Numbered from the stretch's first letter, positions 8,249-17,135 are shown. The stretch is DNA of 64,000 bases from Jatrophihabitans endophyticus (GCF_900129455.1 NZ_FQVU01000002.1:558001-622000); one strand, 5' to 3'. The notes: generated by a model from the sequence alone, not told the origin. Numbers and translations are program-made.

Positions 8249-9142
8249 ATGACCAACGTCAATGGCAAGGTCGCCGTCATCACCGGCGCAGGGTCGGGCA
8301 TCGGCCGCGCGCTCGCCTATGACCTCGCGCGACGCGGCGCGCGGCTCGCGATCAGCGACGTCGACGCCACGGGGCTGGCCGAGTCCGTCAAGCAGGTGCG
8401 CGTGATCGGCGCCGCGGTGCACCACACCTGCCTCGACGTCACCGACCGCACCGCCGTCCTCGCCTACGCCGACGAGGTCGCGTCGCACTACGGCGCGGTG
8501 AACATCGTCGTGAACAACGCCGGTATCGCCTTCACCGGCGACATCGAGAAGATGAGCTTCGAGCAGATCGAGCGCGTCATCGACGTGGACTTCTGGGGCG
8601 TGGTGAACGGCACCAAGGCCTTCCTGCCGCACCTGATCGCGTCCGGCGACGGTCACGTCGTCAACGTCTCCAGCCTGTTCGGGCTGCTCGCGGTGCCGGG
8701 TCAGAGTGCCTACAACGCCGCCAAGTTCGCCGTGCGCGGCTTCACCGAGTCGCTGCGCCAGGAGATGCTGGTGGCCGGTCACAACGTGCACGTCACGTGC
8801 GTCCACCCGGGCGGGATCAAGACGGCCATTGCGCGCAACGCCGGCGCCGTCGAGGGCGAGGACGCCGCGAGGCTGGCCGCGTTCTTCGACGCCCGGCTCG
8901 CCAAGACGACGCCGGAGTCGGCCGCCAAGTCGATCCTGCGCTCCGTGATCGGCAACCGGCCGCGCGCCGTCGTCGGTCTCGACGCCAAGGTCCTCGACCT
9001 GGTCGTGCGCGTGCTCGGCCCCGGCTATCAGCGCCTGCAGGTGCTCGGCATGAAGCGGATCATGCCCAGTACCCGCTCGGTGCCGGTGACCGCGCCGGGC
9101 ACCCCGAGCGAGAAGTCGGCGGGCGCGCGGGCGAACGCCTGA
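8249..9142 (+). CDS. Short-chain dehydrogenase/reductase partner of the monooxygenase
   Basis: 297-residue classical SDR with NAD(P) site TGAGSGIG (12-19), NNAG (89-92), catalytic Ser141/142, Tyr155 and Lys159 (YNAAK). Asp in the SDVDA segment (37-39) at the end of strand 2 points to NAD+ preference (inferred). A 40-residue C-terminal tail extends past the Rossmann core, rich in Arg/Ala. A GGGAGA Shine-Dalgarno site stands 7 nt before the ATG. Co-transcription with a Baeyer-Villiger-type enzyme suggests it interconverts an alcohol and the ketone oxidised by its partner; this is inference. The operon ends at a strong palindrome at 9157-9181. Confidence 0.9.
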   Translation: MTNVNGKVAVITGAGSGIGRALAYDLARRGARLAISDVDATGLAESVKQVRVIGAAVHHTCLDVTDRTAVLAYADEVASHYGAVNIVVNNAGIAFTGDIEKMSFEQIERVIDVDFWGVVNGTKAFLPHLIASGDGHVVNVSSLFGLLAVPGQSAYNAAKFAVRGFTESLRQEMLVAGHNVHVTCVHPGGIKTAIARNAGAVEGEDAARLAAFFDARLAKTTPESAAKSILRSVIGNRPRAVVGLDAKVLDLVVRVLGPGYQRLQVLGMKRIMPSTRSVPVTAPGTPSEKSAGARANA

Positions 9143-9156
9143 GGGTCGCTACGCCC

Positions 9157-9181
9157 GTCACGGCGGCTCAGCCGCCGTGAC
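9157..9181. terminator. Perfect 12-bp palindrome between convergent genes
   Basis: Arms 9157-9168 and 9170-9181 are exact complements around one central base, forming a stable hairpin on either strand. It overlaps the stop codon of the DHA2 exporter and follows the SDR stop by 14 bp. Bidirectional terminator inferred; no T-run. Confidence 0.6.
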
Positions 9182-10622
9182 CGGACGCGTCCTCGCGGGC
9201 ACGCCGCGGGAGCAGGAAGGTCAGCACGAAGCCGAGGGCCACGAACCCCGCCGCGAGCCACACCGCAGCGCTCGCCGCATCCCGGAACGCGCCGACCGAG
9301 CTGTCGTGGCCGAGGGCGTGGAAGAACACCGTCCCGAGGACCGCGACGCCGAACGCCCCGCCCAGCTGCTGCACCGAGGTCAGTGCACCGGAGGCCGAAC
9401 CGGACTCGGTGTCGTCCACGCCGGCGAGGACGATGTCGAAGAACGGCGCCATCGTCAGTCCCATCCCGATGCCGAGGACGGCCAGCGACGGTGACATCGC
9501 CGCGATGCCCACCCCGTCCCCCGCCGCGTGGAGGGTGAGCACGAAGGCGATCAGCGCCGCGGCCGTCAGGAGCTCGCCGACGAGCATGATGCGTCGTCCG
9601 AACCGAGCGTTGAGCGGCTGGGCGACCACGAACCCGACGATCATCCCCACCGCCTGGGCCGTACCCGCGAGGCCCGCCTTGAGCGGGCTGTACCCGAGCC
9701 CGAGCTGCACGAACAGCGTGAACACGATCGACGTCCCCATGAGGGCGCCGAACAGCGCCATGCCGGTGACGAGACCGCCGGTGAAGGCCTTCTTCGCGAA
9801 CAGTGTCGGCGTGACGAGCGTGGGCTCGCCCCGGCGGTCGCGGCGCCGCTCGAGGGCGGCGAACACGACGAAGGTGGCCACGCCCGCCGCGAGCATGACG
9901 TAGCTCCAGGCCGGCCAGCCGAGCTCGCGGCCCTGGATCAACGGATAGATCAGCAGCACCATCGCGGTCGCGGCGACGGCCGCGCTGCCCACGTCGATGC
10001 GGATGCGGCGGTCCGGCGTGGACGCGGGCAGCACCCGCGACCCGGCGACCAGGGCGATCAGGCCGACGGGGACGTTGATCGCGAAGATGGTGCGCCACCC
10101 CCAGCCGAACGCGTCGAGGTCGACGAGCCAGCCCGCGAGGATCGGGCCACCGACCGCCGACAGGCCCATGACCGGCCCGAAGGCGCCGAAGGCCTTGGCC
10201 ACCTCGTCGGGCGGGAACATCTGCTTGATGAGCCCGAGGCCCTGGGGCAGCATCACCGCACCGAGCAGCCCCTGCAGCACCCGCGTCCCGACGAGCATCT
10301 CGGGCGACTGCGCCAGCGCGCACGCCAGCGACATCGCGGTGAAACCGGCCATGCCGACGAGGAACATGCGACGACGGCCGTAGATGTCGCCGAGCCGGCC
10401 GCCGATCAGCAGCCCGCTCGCCATCGCGATCGTGTAGCCCGCGGACAGCCACTGGATCAGGGTTTCGCCGCCGCCCAGGTCGCCGACGATGGTGGGGCCG
10501 GCGATGGAGGTGATCAGGGCGTCGAGCAGATCCATGATCTCGGCGGCGAGGATCACGAACAACGCCGGCCAGCGCAGCGCGTAGGCCAGCGACACCGGCG
10601 ACCTGTCGGTGGTCAACGACAT
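9168..10622 (-). CDS. DHA2-family (14-TM) MFS multidrug exporter
   Basis: 484-residue drug:H+ antiporter-2 type MFS protein. It has 14 predicted helices and motif A GGRLGDIYGRRR near residues 66-77. Motif C-like Gly/Pro-rich segments occur in helix 5 (VGGPILAG) and the C-terminus is basic. Similar proteins export dyes, quaternary ammonium compounds and antibiotics. The ATG at 10622 has a GAAGGAG Shine-Dalgarno site 5 nt upstream. It is divergent from a TetR gene, with three 13-bp operator palindromes in the gap, so repression by that TetR and induction by a transported compound are likely. Confidence 0.9.
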   Translation of the reverse strand: MSLTTDRSPVSLAYALRWPALFVILAAEIMDLLDALITSIAGPTIVGDLGGGETLIQWLSAGYTIAMASGLLIGGRLGDIYGRRRMFLVGMAGFTAMSLACALAQSPEMLVGTRVLQGLLGAVMLPQGLGLIKQMFPPDEVAKAFGAFGPVMGLSAVGGPILAGWLVDLDAFGWGWRTIFAINVPVGLIALVAGSRVLPASTPDRRIRIDVGSAAVAATAMVLLIYPLIQGRELGWPAWSYVMLAAGVATFVVFAALERRRDRRGEPTLVTPTLFAKKAFTGGLVTGMALFGALMGTSIVFTLFVQLGLGYSPLKAGLAGTAQAVGMIVGFVVAQPLNARFGRRIMLVGELLTAAALIAFVLTLHAAGDGVGIAAMSPSLAVLGIGMGLTMAPFFDIVLAGVDDTESGSASGALTSVQQLGGAFGVAVLGTVFFHALGHDSSVGAFRDAASAAVWLAAGFVALGFVLTFLLPRRAREDASGHGG

Positions 10623-10633
10623 GGCGACTCCTT

Positions 10634-10686
10634 CGAACGGTGTTCGTCAAACAAACGAACACTGTTCTACGCACGAACGGTGTTCG
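10634..10686. promoter_or_regulatory. Triple CGAAC-N3-GTTCG operator
   Basis: Three 13-bp palindromes: 10634-10646 (CGAACGGTGTTCG), 10656-10668 (one mismatch in the last base) and 10674-10686 (identical to the first). Centres are 22 and 18 bp apart. They fill the spacer between the divergent DHA2 exporter and TetR genes, where they would occlude both promoters. The match to a dimeric TetR binding mode is inferred. Confidence 0.7.
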
Positions 10687-10705
10687 CGTCAAGTAGGTTG
10701 GACGG

Positions 10706-11455
10706 ATGGCCCCCAGTCCGTCACCGCGCCGGCCGGCGGTGGGCGGGACCGAGAAGGCGCGCGCGAAGGCCGCCGGCCGCCGGCACCGGGCACTCGGGTT
10801 GGACGCGATCGTCGACGTGGCGCTGCGGCTGGTCGACCGCGAGGGCATCGACGCCGTCTCGATGCGTCGCGTCGCCGCCGAGTTCGACACCGGTCCGGCC
10901 AGCCTCTACGCCTACGTGGCGAACAAGGAGGAGCTGCTCCACCACGTCCTCGACCGCGTGATCGACGAGATGGCGGTGCCCGAGTCCGACGACTGGCAGG
11001 AGCTGCTGCGCGGCTACTGGCACGCGGCGCGCGACACCTACGCGCGGCACAACGACGTCGCGCGGCTGAGCTTCGCGCACATCCCCGGCGGAGCCAAGTT
11101 CCTGGACCTCGGCGAGCGGCTGCTCGGCGCGATGATCGAGGGCGGGGTGCCCGTCAAGGTCGCGTCCTGGGCGCTCGACATCATGGCGCTCTACGTCGCA
11201 GCCGACGTCTTCGAGGGCTGGCTGTTCCGGCAGCGCTACGGCGACGGGCTGTCGGAGGAGGAGATCGGCGCCGAGTTCGTCGAGAAGCTGACCCGCCAGT
11301 TCGCGCAGATCACGCCCGCGGCGTACCCGTACCTCACCGCGAACCGAGAGGTGATGATGTCCGGGTCGGGCGACGAACGATTCGCGTTCGGGCTCGACAT
11401 GCTGATCGCCGGTGTCGCCGCGCAGGTGCCGCCACGGTCACGCCGCACGCGGTGA
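10706..11455 (+). CDS. TetR-family repressor of the DHA2 exporter
   Basis: 249 residues with an N-terminal helix-turn-helix (about 30-80, RHRALGLDAIVDVALRLVD...GPASLYAYVANKEELLHHVLDR). The C-terminal half resembles the TetR_C tetracycline-class core but has no diagnostic ligand residues that I can name. The start lies 6 nt after a TAGGTT hexamer (10694-10699) and there is no Shine-Dalgarno, so leaderless initiation is likely. It sits divergently next to the exporter with three shared operators. M48 peptidase follows on the same strand 36 bp later with its own promoter-like hexamer. Confidence 0.88.
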   Translation: MAPSPSPRRPAVGGTEKARAKAAGRRHRALGLDAIVDVALRLVDREGIDAVSMRRVAAEFDTGPASLYAYVANKEELLHHVLDRVIDEMAVPESDDWQELLRGYWHAARDTYARHNDVARLSFAHIPGGAKFLDLGERLLGAMIEGGVPVKVASWALDIMALYVAADVFEGWLFRQRYGDGLSEEEIGAEFVEKLTRQFAQITPAAYPYLTANREVMMSGSGDERFAFGLDMLIAGVAAQVPPRSRRTR

Positions 11456-11491
11456 TCGACGGGGCAGCGCCGTGCAGGGCAGGATGACGTC

Positions 11492-12649
11492 GTGACCGAA
11501 TCGCCCGACACCGAGCCCGCCGTCGACCAGGACGGCCGGGTCGTCCTGACCGGCATCAGCTCACGTGCCTTCGAGCACCCGGCCGACCGCGCCGCGCTCA
11601 CCGCGCTGCGCGCGGTCCCGGGATTCGACCAGGTGATCAGGGTGGCCTCCGGCATGCTGCGCGAGCGGCAGTACCGGCTCGTCCACCTGTCGTCCTCGGT
11701 GCGCGTGGACGAACGCCAGTTCTCGCGCCTGCACGAGCTGCTCGGCGAGGTCGTCACCGTCCTCGACACCGAGCGGCCCGAGCTGTACGTCTACAACGAC
11801 CCGTTCCCGAACGCGATCACGCTCGGCGTCGACCGACCGTTCGTCGCCATGAGCAGCAGCCTCTACGACCTGCTCGACGACGACGAGCGACGCTTCGTGC
11901 TCGGTCACGAGGTGGGCCACGCGCTGTCGGGCCACGCGCTCTACCAGTCGATGCTGCTGCACCTGCTGAACCTCATCGGCTCGCTCGGCTGGATCCCGGC
12001 CAGCGGTCTCGCCCTGCGCGCGATCGTCGCGGCCCTGCGGGAGTGGCAGCGCAAGGCCGAGCTCTCCGGCGACCGCGCGGGCCTGCTCGCCACGCAGGAC
12101 CCGGCCGCGGCCCTGCGCCTGCACATGAAGACCGCCGGCGGCGCGCACCTCGACCAGATCGACGCCGACGCGTTCCTCGCCCAGGCCGCCGAGTACGAGT
12201 CGACCGGTGATCTGCGCGACGGCGTGCTGAAGCTGCTCAACACGGAGCGCACCACGCACCCGTTCGCGGTGGTCCGCGCGGCCGAGCTGCGTCGCTGGTC
12301 GGAGTCCGAGGAGTACGCCGCGATCCTGCGCGGCCAGTACCCGCGGCGCGGCGACGACCACACCGCGACGTTCGGCGAGAACGCCCGCGAGGCGGCACGC
12401 AGCTACAAGCAGCGCATCGACGAGTCGACCGACCCGCTGATCACCACCGTGCGCAACGTCGGCGCGAACGTCGGCACCGGTTTCGCCTCGGCCGCCGACA
12501 GCATCGCCGACTGGTTCGCGCGACGGGCGCGACCGGGCACCGACCAGCAGGACACAGGCGGAGACGTGCCCGCGGACGGGGCAGCGGGCGGCACCGGCAC
12601 GCAGCCGCCGGACAACGAGCCACCGGCCGGCCCGCCGCCGGCGAGCTGA
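11492..12649 (+). CDS. M48-family zinc metalloprotease
   Basis: 385 residues. Zinc site HEVGH at 139-143 with the third ligand Glu190 in the KAELSGDRAG segment, typical of Ste24/HtpX-like M48 peptidases. Unlike HtpX it has no clear pair of N-terminal membrane helices. One or two hydrophobic stretches flank the active site (about 150-180), so it may be peripheral or monotopic. The last 50 residues are Pro/Gly/Asp-rich and probably disordered. The GTG start at 11492 follows CAGGAT by 6 nt, the leaderless pattern, and no Shine-Dalgarno is visible. Substrates are unknown. It converges with the MaoC gene. Confidence 0.85.
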   Translation: MTESPDTEPAVDQDGRVVLTGISSRAFEHPADRAALTALRAVPGFDQVIRVASGMLRERQYRLVHLSSSVRVDERQFSRLHELLGEVVTVLDTERPELYVYNDPFPNAITLGVDRPFVAMSSSLYDLLDDDERRFVLGHEVGHALSGHALYQSMLLHLLNLIGSLGWIPASGLALRAIVAALREWQRKAELSGDRAGLLATQDPAAALRLHMKTAGGAHLDQIDADAFLAQAAEYESTGDLRDGVLKLLNTERTTHPFAVVRAAELRRWSESEEYAAILRGQYPRRGDDHTATFGENAREAARSYKQRIDESTDPLITTVRNVGANVGTGFASAADSIADWFARRARPGTDQQDTGGDVPADGAAGGTGTQPPDNEPPAGPPPAS

Positions 12650-12664
12650 CCGGCGCGACCGCGC

Positions 12665-13513
12665 TCAGCCGGCCACGGTCCCGGCGAGATGCGGCTTGCC
12701 CGACTTCGCGCCCCGCACGTCGAGTTCCCAGCCCGGGCCCGCGTGCGTGGCCGCGACGGCGACCGTCGTGGGCAGCAGGACCGGCAGCTTGAACGACACC
12801 TCGGCCGTGAACGCGTCCGGGAGTCGTCCCTCGAGCGAGGCGAGCACCCGCGCCTTGAGCCACATGCCGTGGGCGATCGCCGAGGGGAAGCCGAAGGCCT
12901 TGGCCGTCAGTGGGTGCAGGTGGATCGGGTTGCGGTCGCCGGAGACCGCGGCGTAGCGGCGGCCGATGTCACCGGGCACGGCGATCCGCGCCAGCGGTCC
13001 CTGCTGCGCGCCGAGCTCGCGACGGGCCGCCTTGTCGCCCGACGACGACCCGCGACGCAGGTACGTCGACCGCCCCGTCCACACGACCTCGCCGTCGACC
13101 GTCGCCTCGGCCAGCAGATCGAACTGCCGTCCGGACGGGTGCGGCCGCAGGTCGGCCGCACGGACGGCGAGCGACACCGTCTCGTCGCGGCGCACCGGGC
13201 GGTGTTGGGTGATCGTGTTCGCCACGTGCACCAGCCCGACCAGCGGGAACGGGAAAGTGGACTCGGTCATCAGCTTCACCGACAGCGGGAACGCCAGGAC
13301 GTGCAGGTACGTCGGCGGCAGGACGTCGGCCACCCCGAAGCCGCAGACCCGCTGGTAGTCGACGAGGTGGCGCGCGTCGATGCGCTGGTCAGCCAGCGTG
13401 AACTCGGTGCCGGGCAGCGCATCGCCGCCTCCCGAGAAGCGGTGCAGCGGCCCGGTGACCGCGGCCCGCGCGTACAGCGGCAGCAGCGACGGCGCGGACG
13501 TCAGCGCGGGCAC
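12665..13513 (-). CDS. htdX: MaoC-type (R)-specific hydratase, HtdX-like
   Basis: 282-residue double-hotdog enoyl-acyl hydratase/dehydratase. The hydratase-2 motif YAAVSGDRNPIHLHPLTA lies in the C-terminal half with catalytic Asp and His; the N-terminal half is a degenerate hotdog. Expected to interconvert 3-hydroxyacyl and trans-2-enoyl thioesters. GTG start at 13513, 5 bp after the fabG4 stop, so the two are translationally coupled. The order fadA2-fabG4-htdX matches Rv0243-Rv0241c of M. tuberculosis (from memory). Probable role: the dehydration step of an alternative FAS-II-like or beta-oxidation-like cycle. Confidence 0.9.
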   Translation of the reverse strand: MPALTSAPSLLPLYARAAVTGPLHRFSGGGDALPGTEFTLADQRIDARHLVDYQRVCGFGVADVLPPTYLHVLAFPLSVKLMTESTFPFPLVGLVHVANTITQHRPVRRDETVSLAVRAADLRPHPSGRQFDLLAEATVDGEVVWTGRSTYLRRGSSSGDKAARRELGAQQGPLARIAVPGDIGRRYAAVSGDRNPIHLHPLTAKAFGFPSAIAHGMWLKARVLASLEGRLPDAFTAEVSFKLPVLLPTTVAVAATHAGPGWELDVRGAKSGKPHLAGTVAG

Positions 13514-13518
13514 CGGGC

Positions 13519-14847
13519 TCAGGCCCCGACGAGGTTCTGGCCGCAGACGCGCAGCACCTGGCCGTTGACCCCGCCGGCCCCGGGCGAGGCCAACCACGCG
13601 ACCCCCTCGGCGACGTCGACGGGCAGGCCGGCCTGCTGCAGCGACGAGAGCCGGCGCGCGACCTCGCGGGTCGCGAACGGCATCTTCGCCGTCATCTCGG
13701 TGTCGATGAATCCGGGCGCGACGGCGTTGATGGTCGAGTCGCCGTGCGCGGCGAACGCGGCGGCCGATGCGCGCACGAGACCGATCACGCCGGACTTGGT
13801 GGCGCCGTAGTTGGTCTGGCCGCGGTTGCCCGACAGCCCCGTCGTCGACGACAGGCACACGACGCGCGCCTGCTGGTTGAGCTGGTCGCTGTCGAGCAGC
13901 GCGGCGTTGATGGACAGCTGCGACTGCAGGTTCACCGCGATGACGGAGTCCCACTGCTCCGGCTTCATGTTCGCCATCAGCTTGTCGCGGGTGATGCCGG
14001 CGTTGTGGACGAGGACGTCCAGCCCCGCCGTCTGGGCCGCGAGGTGCTCGAGCAGCGTGGCCGACGCCTCGGGCGCGGCGACGTCGAGGTGCAGCGCGGT
14101 GCCGCCGACACGGTTCGCGACCTTGGCGAGCGCCTCGCCGGCCTGGGTGAGGTCGGCGCAGATGACCTTCGCGCCGTCGCGGGCCAGGACGCCGGCGATG
14201 GCGGCGCCGATGCCGCGGGCCGCGCCGGTGACGAGGGCGGTCTTGCCCGCCAGCGGTTGGGTCCAGTCGGCGGGGGCCGGGGCGGTGCCGGCGCCGAGCA
14301 GCACCGGCTGACCGTCCACGTACGCCGAGCGGCCGGACAGGAAGAAGCGCAACGCGGCGGGCAGCGACGCCTCGTCCTGCACCCACAGCAGGTTGGCGGT
14401 GGCGCCGCGGCGCAGCTCCTTGGCCAGCGAGCGGACGATGCCGTCGAGGGCCTGCCGCGTGGCGTCGGCGGTGATGTCCGCGCCGTCCGCGGGCGTGCCC
14501 AGCACGAGGACGCGACCGTTGGCGGCCAGCGCCTTGGTGGCCGGCTGCAGGAACTCGCGCAGCCGCGCGAGGTCGCCGGGGGCCGAGACCGACCGCGCGT
14601 CGAGGACGGCGGCAGCGACCTTGACGCCCTCGCCGGCGAGGTCGAGCACCTCGGCGCCGGTGGCCTCGACCGCCTTGCGCAGGCCGGCTGCCGGCTTCGG
14701 TGAGGTGGAGCCGAGCAGCACCGGCCCGGGCAGGATCGGCGCGCCGGCCTCGTAGCGGCGCAGCACCGACGGCTGCGGCAGACCCACGCGGGCCGCCACG
14801 GCCGAGCCGACCGGCGAGTTGACGAGGTTCAGGTAACGATCACTCAT
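13519..14847 (-). CDS. fabG4: High-molecular-weight 3-oxoacyl-thioester reductase (FabG4-like)
   Basis: 442-residue two-domain SDR. Residues 1-190 form a flavodoxin-like domain without a usable cofactor site. Residues 200-442 form a full ketoreductase with TGAARGIG (207-214), HNAG (281-284), the Ser/Tyr347/Lys351 catalytic set (NYGATK) and a C-terminal NGQVLRV. Ordinary FabG has about 250 residues; the extra N-terminal domain defines the actinobacterial FabG4 class, reported in mycobacteria to use NADH and acyl-CoA. Start ATG at 14847 with GAGGAA 9 nt upstream. Followed at once by htdX; preceded by fadA2 after a 138-bp gap that holds an 18-bp palindrome. Confidence 0.93.
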   Translation of the reverse strand: MSDRYLNLVNSPVGSAVAARVGLPQPSVLRRYEAGAPILPGPVLLGSTSPKPAAGLRKAVEATGAEVLDLAGEGVKVAAAVLDARSVSAPGDLARLREFLQPATKALAANGRVLVLGTPADGADITADATRQALDGIVRSLAKELRRGATANLLWVQDEASLPAALRFFLSGRSAYVDGQPVLLGAGTAPAPADWTQPLAGKTALVTGAARGIGAAIAGVLARDGAKVICADLTQAGEALAKVANRVGGTALHLDVAAPEASATLLEHLAAQTAGLDVLVHNAGITRDKLMANMKPEQWDSVIAVNLQSQLSINAALLDSDQLNQQARVVCLSSTTGLSGNRGQTNYGATKSGVIGLVRASAAAFAAHGDSTINAVAPGFIDTEMTAKMPFATREVARRLSSLQQAGLPVDVAEGVAWLASPGAGGVNGQVLRVCGQNLVGA

Positions 14848-14925
14848 GCGGGGATTTCCTCACGTCATGCGCTCACCGAGGAAGCGCGGGGAATCAGGTT
14901 TCGCGTCGCAAGGCGGACGACGAGA

Positions 14926-14943
14926 GCGGTAGCGCGCTACCGC
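14926..14943. promoter_or_regulatory. Perfect 18-bp palindrome between fadA2 and fabG4
   Basis: GCGGTAGCG-CGCTACCGC with no spacer, mid-way in the 138-bp fadA2-fabG4 gap. As RNA it could only form a 7-bp stem with a CGCG loop and there is no T-run. It may be an operator or an attenuating hairpin that separates fadA2 from the fabG4-htdX pair. Confidence 0.4.
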
Positions 14944-14985
14944 CGAGGAGGACAACGCGGCGAGGCGGAAGCTGAGCCCCGCGAT

Positions 14986-16275
14986 TCACTTCTCGACGAT
15001 GGCGACGACACCCTGACCGCCGGCGGCGCAGATAGAGATGAGCCCGCGACCGGAGCCCTTCTCGTGCAGGGTCTTGGCGAGCGACGCGGCGATCCGGCCG
15101 CCGGTGGCGGCGAACGGGTGGCCCGCGGCGAGCGACGACCCGTGCACGTTGAGCTTCGTGCGGTCGATCGGGCCCAGCGGGGCGTCCAGACCGAGGCGGG
15201 CCTTGCAGAAGTCCGGGTCCTCCCACGCCTTCAACGTCGCGAGCACGGTCGACGCGAAGGCCTCGTGGATCTCGTAGTAGTCGAAGTCCTGCAGCGTGAG
15301 CCCGTTGCGGGCGAGCAGCCGCGGCACGGCGTAGGCCGGCGCCAACAGCAGACCCTCCGCCTTCTTGTCGCCGTGCACGTAGTCGACCGCGGCGGTCTCG
15401 GCGTCCACGAAGTACGCGAGCACCGGCAGGTTGTGCTGCTGCGCCCAGTCCTCGGAGGCCAGCAGCACCGTCGACGCGCCGTCGGTCAGCGGGGTGGAGT
15501 TGCCGGCGGTCATCGTCGCCTCGTCGCCGAGGTTCTTGCCGAACACCGGCGAGAGCTTCGCGAGCTTCTCGACCGACGAGTCCGCGCGCAGGTTCTGGTC
15601 ACGCGACAGTCCGAGGAAGGGCGTGATGAGGTCGTCCTGGAAGCCGCGGTCGTAGGACGCGGCGAGGTTGCGGTGCGAGGCGGCGGCCAGCTCGTCCTGC
15701 GCCTCGCGGGTGATGCCCCACTCGTGCGCGGTAACGGCCTGGTGCTCGCCCATGGACAACCCGGTGCGGGGCTCGGAGTTCTGCGGGATGCTCGGCACCA
15801 ACTGCTGCGGGCGGATGCCGGCGAGCGCCTTGAGGCGGGCGCCCGCACTCTTCGCGCGGTTGGCGGCCAGCAGCACCTGGCGCAGGTCCTCGTTCACCGC
15901 GATCGGGGCGTCGGACGTCGTGTCGACCCCTCCGGCCACGGCCGAGTCGATCTGCCCGAGGGCGATCTTGTTCGCGGTGACGACGAGCGTCTCCAGTCCC
16001 GTCCCGCACGCCTGCTGGACGTCGTAGGCCGCCGTCGTGGACGCGAGGCGCGAACCGAGCACGGCTTCGCGGGTCAGGTTGAAGTCGCGGGAGTGCTTGA
16101 GCACGGCGCCCGCGACGACCTCGCCGATGCGCTCCTCCTGCAGACCGAACCGCGCGACCAGGCCGTCGAGGGCGGCGGTCAGCATGTCCTGGTTCGACGC
16201 CTGCGCGTAGGGGCCGTTGGACCGGGCGAACGGGATGCGGTTGCCGCCCACGATGGCGGCACGTCGAGTGTTCAC
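14986..16275 (-). CDS. fadA2: Acetyl-CoA acetyltransferase (thiolase), FadA2-like
   Basis: 429-residue thiolase that condenses or cleaves 3-oxoacyl-CoA. Seen: the acyl-accepting Cys90 in QQACGTG, the HEAF motif, the NVHGSSLAAGHPFAATGGR block and the second Cys416 in CAAGGQG. GTG start at 16275, chosen because AGAGGA stands 5 nt upstream and the protein begins with the family N-terminus; the frame is open further upstream but without plausible signals. Similar in place and size to Rv0243. It lies divergently to a TetR gene and is followed by fabG4 and htdX. The set can run a complete reversible 2-carbon cycle with fadE5. Confidence 0.92.
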   Translation of the reverse strand: MNTRRAAIVGGNRIPFARSNGPYAQASNQDMLTAALDGLVARFGLQEERIGEVVAGAVLKHSRDFNLTREAVLGSRLASTTAAYDVQQACGTGLETLVVTANKIALGQIDSAVAGGVDTTSDAPIAVNEDLRQVLLAANRAKSAGARLKALAGIRPQQLVPSIPQNSEPRTGLSMGEHQAVTAHEWGITREAQDELAAASHRNLAASYDRGFQDDLITPFLGLSRDQNLRADSSVEKLAKLSPVFGKNLGDEATMTAGNSTPLTDGASTVLLASEDWAQQHNLPVLAYFVDAETAAVDYVHGDKKAEGLLLAPAYAVPRLLARNGLTLQDFDYYEIHEAFASTVLATLKAWEDPDFCKARLGLDAPLGPIDRTKLNVHGSSLAAGHPFAATGGRIAASLAKTLHEKGSGRGLISICAAGGQGVVAIVEK

Positions 16276-16335
16276 GAGGATCCTCTCGCTGGTGTGCGGT
16301 CCGCGCCGGGCGCGGTTGCCACGCGACAGTACGGA

Positions 16336-16365
16336 ACTAGTCGGACCAACAGTATCGGGTACTTT
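16336..16365. promoter_or_regulatory. fadA2/tetR divergent control region
   Basis: A quasi-palindrome with ACT...AGT ends (16336-16353) lies next to TACTTT (16360-16365), which is 7 nt before the TetR GTG at 16373. This fits an autoregulated leaderless tetR promoter. The symmetry is imperfect, so the operator assignment is weak; the -10 hexamer is the better supported part. Confidence 0.35.
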
Positions 16366-16372
16366 GTGTCTC

Positions 16373-17089
16373 GTGAACGACCGTGTGTCCCGACTAACGG
16401 CCGACGGGCGCAGCGCCCGGTGGGCCGAGCACCGGGTGGCGCGCCGCGAGGAGCTCATCGACCACGCCGTCACCGCGATCGGCGAGTACGGCAGCGAGGT
16501 CGGCGTCGACCGGATCGCCGCGACCGCCGGCACGAGCAAGGCCGTCATCTACCGCTACTTCGCCGACAAGGGCGACCTCTACCGCTGCGTCGGCCGGCGC
16601 GTGATCGATCAGATCGTGGACGCGCTGCAGGCGGTGCACACCGCGGCGGACGAGCAGCCCACCGACCCGCGGTCGCTGCTCTTCCGCGCCATCGACGGCT
16701 ACCTGTCGCTGCTCGACGACAACCCCGAGCTGTTCCGTTTCGTCGCCCAGCACCGGCTGCTGCCCGAGGCCCGCGCCGGACGACCGACCCCGGCCGATCA
16801 CAGCGACCCGGTGACGGCGATCCTCACCCGCGTCCTCGGCGACCAGCTCCGCGGCTGCGGGCTCGACCCGGCCGGCGCGCAGCCGTGGGGCGAGGCCGCG
16901 GTCGGGTTCATCCGCGCCGCCAGCCTGTGGTGGCTCGACCATCCGCGCGACATGACGCGCCCGCAGCTCACCGAGTACCTCGCCGCCCTGCTGTGGGGCG
17001 GCGCCGCCGGTGTGTTCCAGTCCGCCGGGCTGGCGGTCGACGCCCGCCCGGCCGCGGGTGTCTTCCGCCCGGCGGACTCACGCACGTGA
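16373..17089 (+). CDS. TetR-family regulator of the fadA2/fadE5 region
   Basis: 238 residues from the GTG at 16373. The reading frame is open upstream to 16217, but a TACTTT hexamer stands exactly 7 nt before this GTG and no ribosome-binding site is seen, so it is the likely leaderless start. The helix-turn-helix is about residues 25-70 (EELIDHAVTAIGEYG...GTSKAVIYRYFADKGDLY). The C-terminal half is typical of TetR proteins controlling fatty-acid or lipid genes, but no ligand motif is diagnostic. It stands between fadA2 (divergent) and fadE5 (same strand, 46-bp gap), so it is the natural candidate regulator of both. Confidence 0.85.
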   Translation: MNDRVSRLTADGRSARWAEHRVARREELIDHAVTAIGEYGSEVGVDRIAATAGTSKAVIYRYFADKGDLYRCVGRRVIDQIVDALQAVHTAADEQPTDPRSLLFRAIDGYLSLLDDNPELFRFVAQHRLLPEARAGRPTPADHSDPVTAILTRVLGDQLRGCGLDPAGAQPWGEAAVGFIRAASLWWLDHPRDMTRPQLTEYLAALLWGGAAGVFQSAGLAVDARPAAGVFRPADSRT

Positions 17090-17135
17090 CGATCGACGCG
17101 CATCGAGGGCCGGTGTCGGCGGGTACACCGAGCGC

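Noticed and set aside
16338..16396. TAGTCGG/CCGACTA inverted pair spanning the start of the TetR gene
   Set aside because: Arms are only 7 bp and 45 bp apart, with one arm inside the coding region; too weak to call an operator.
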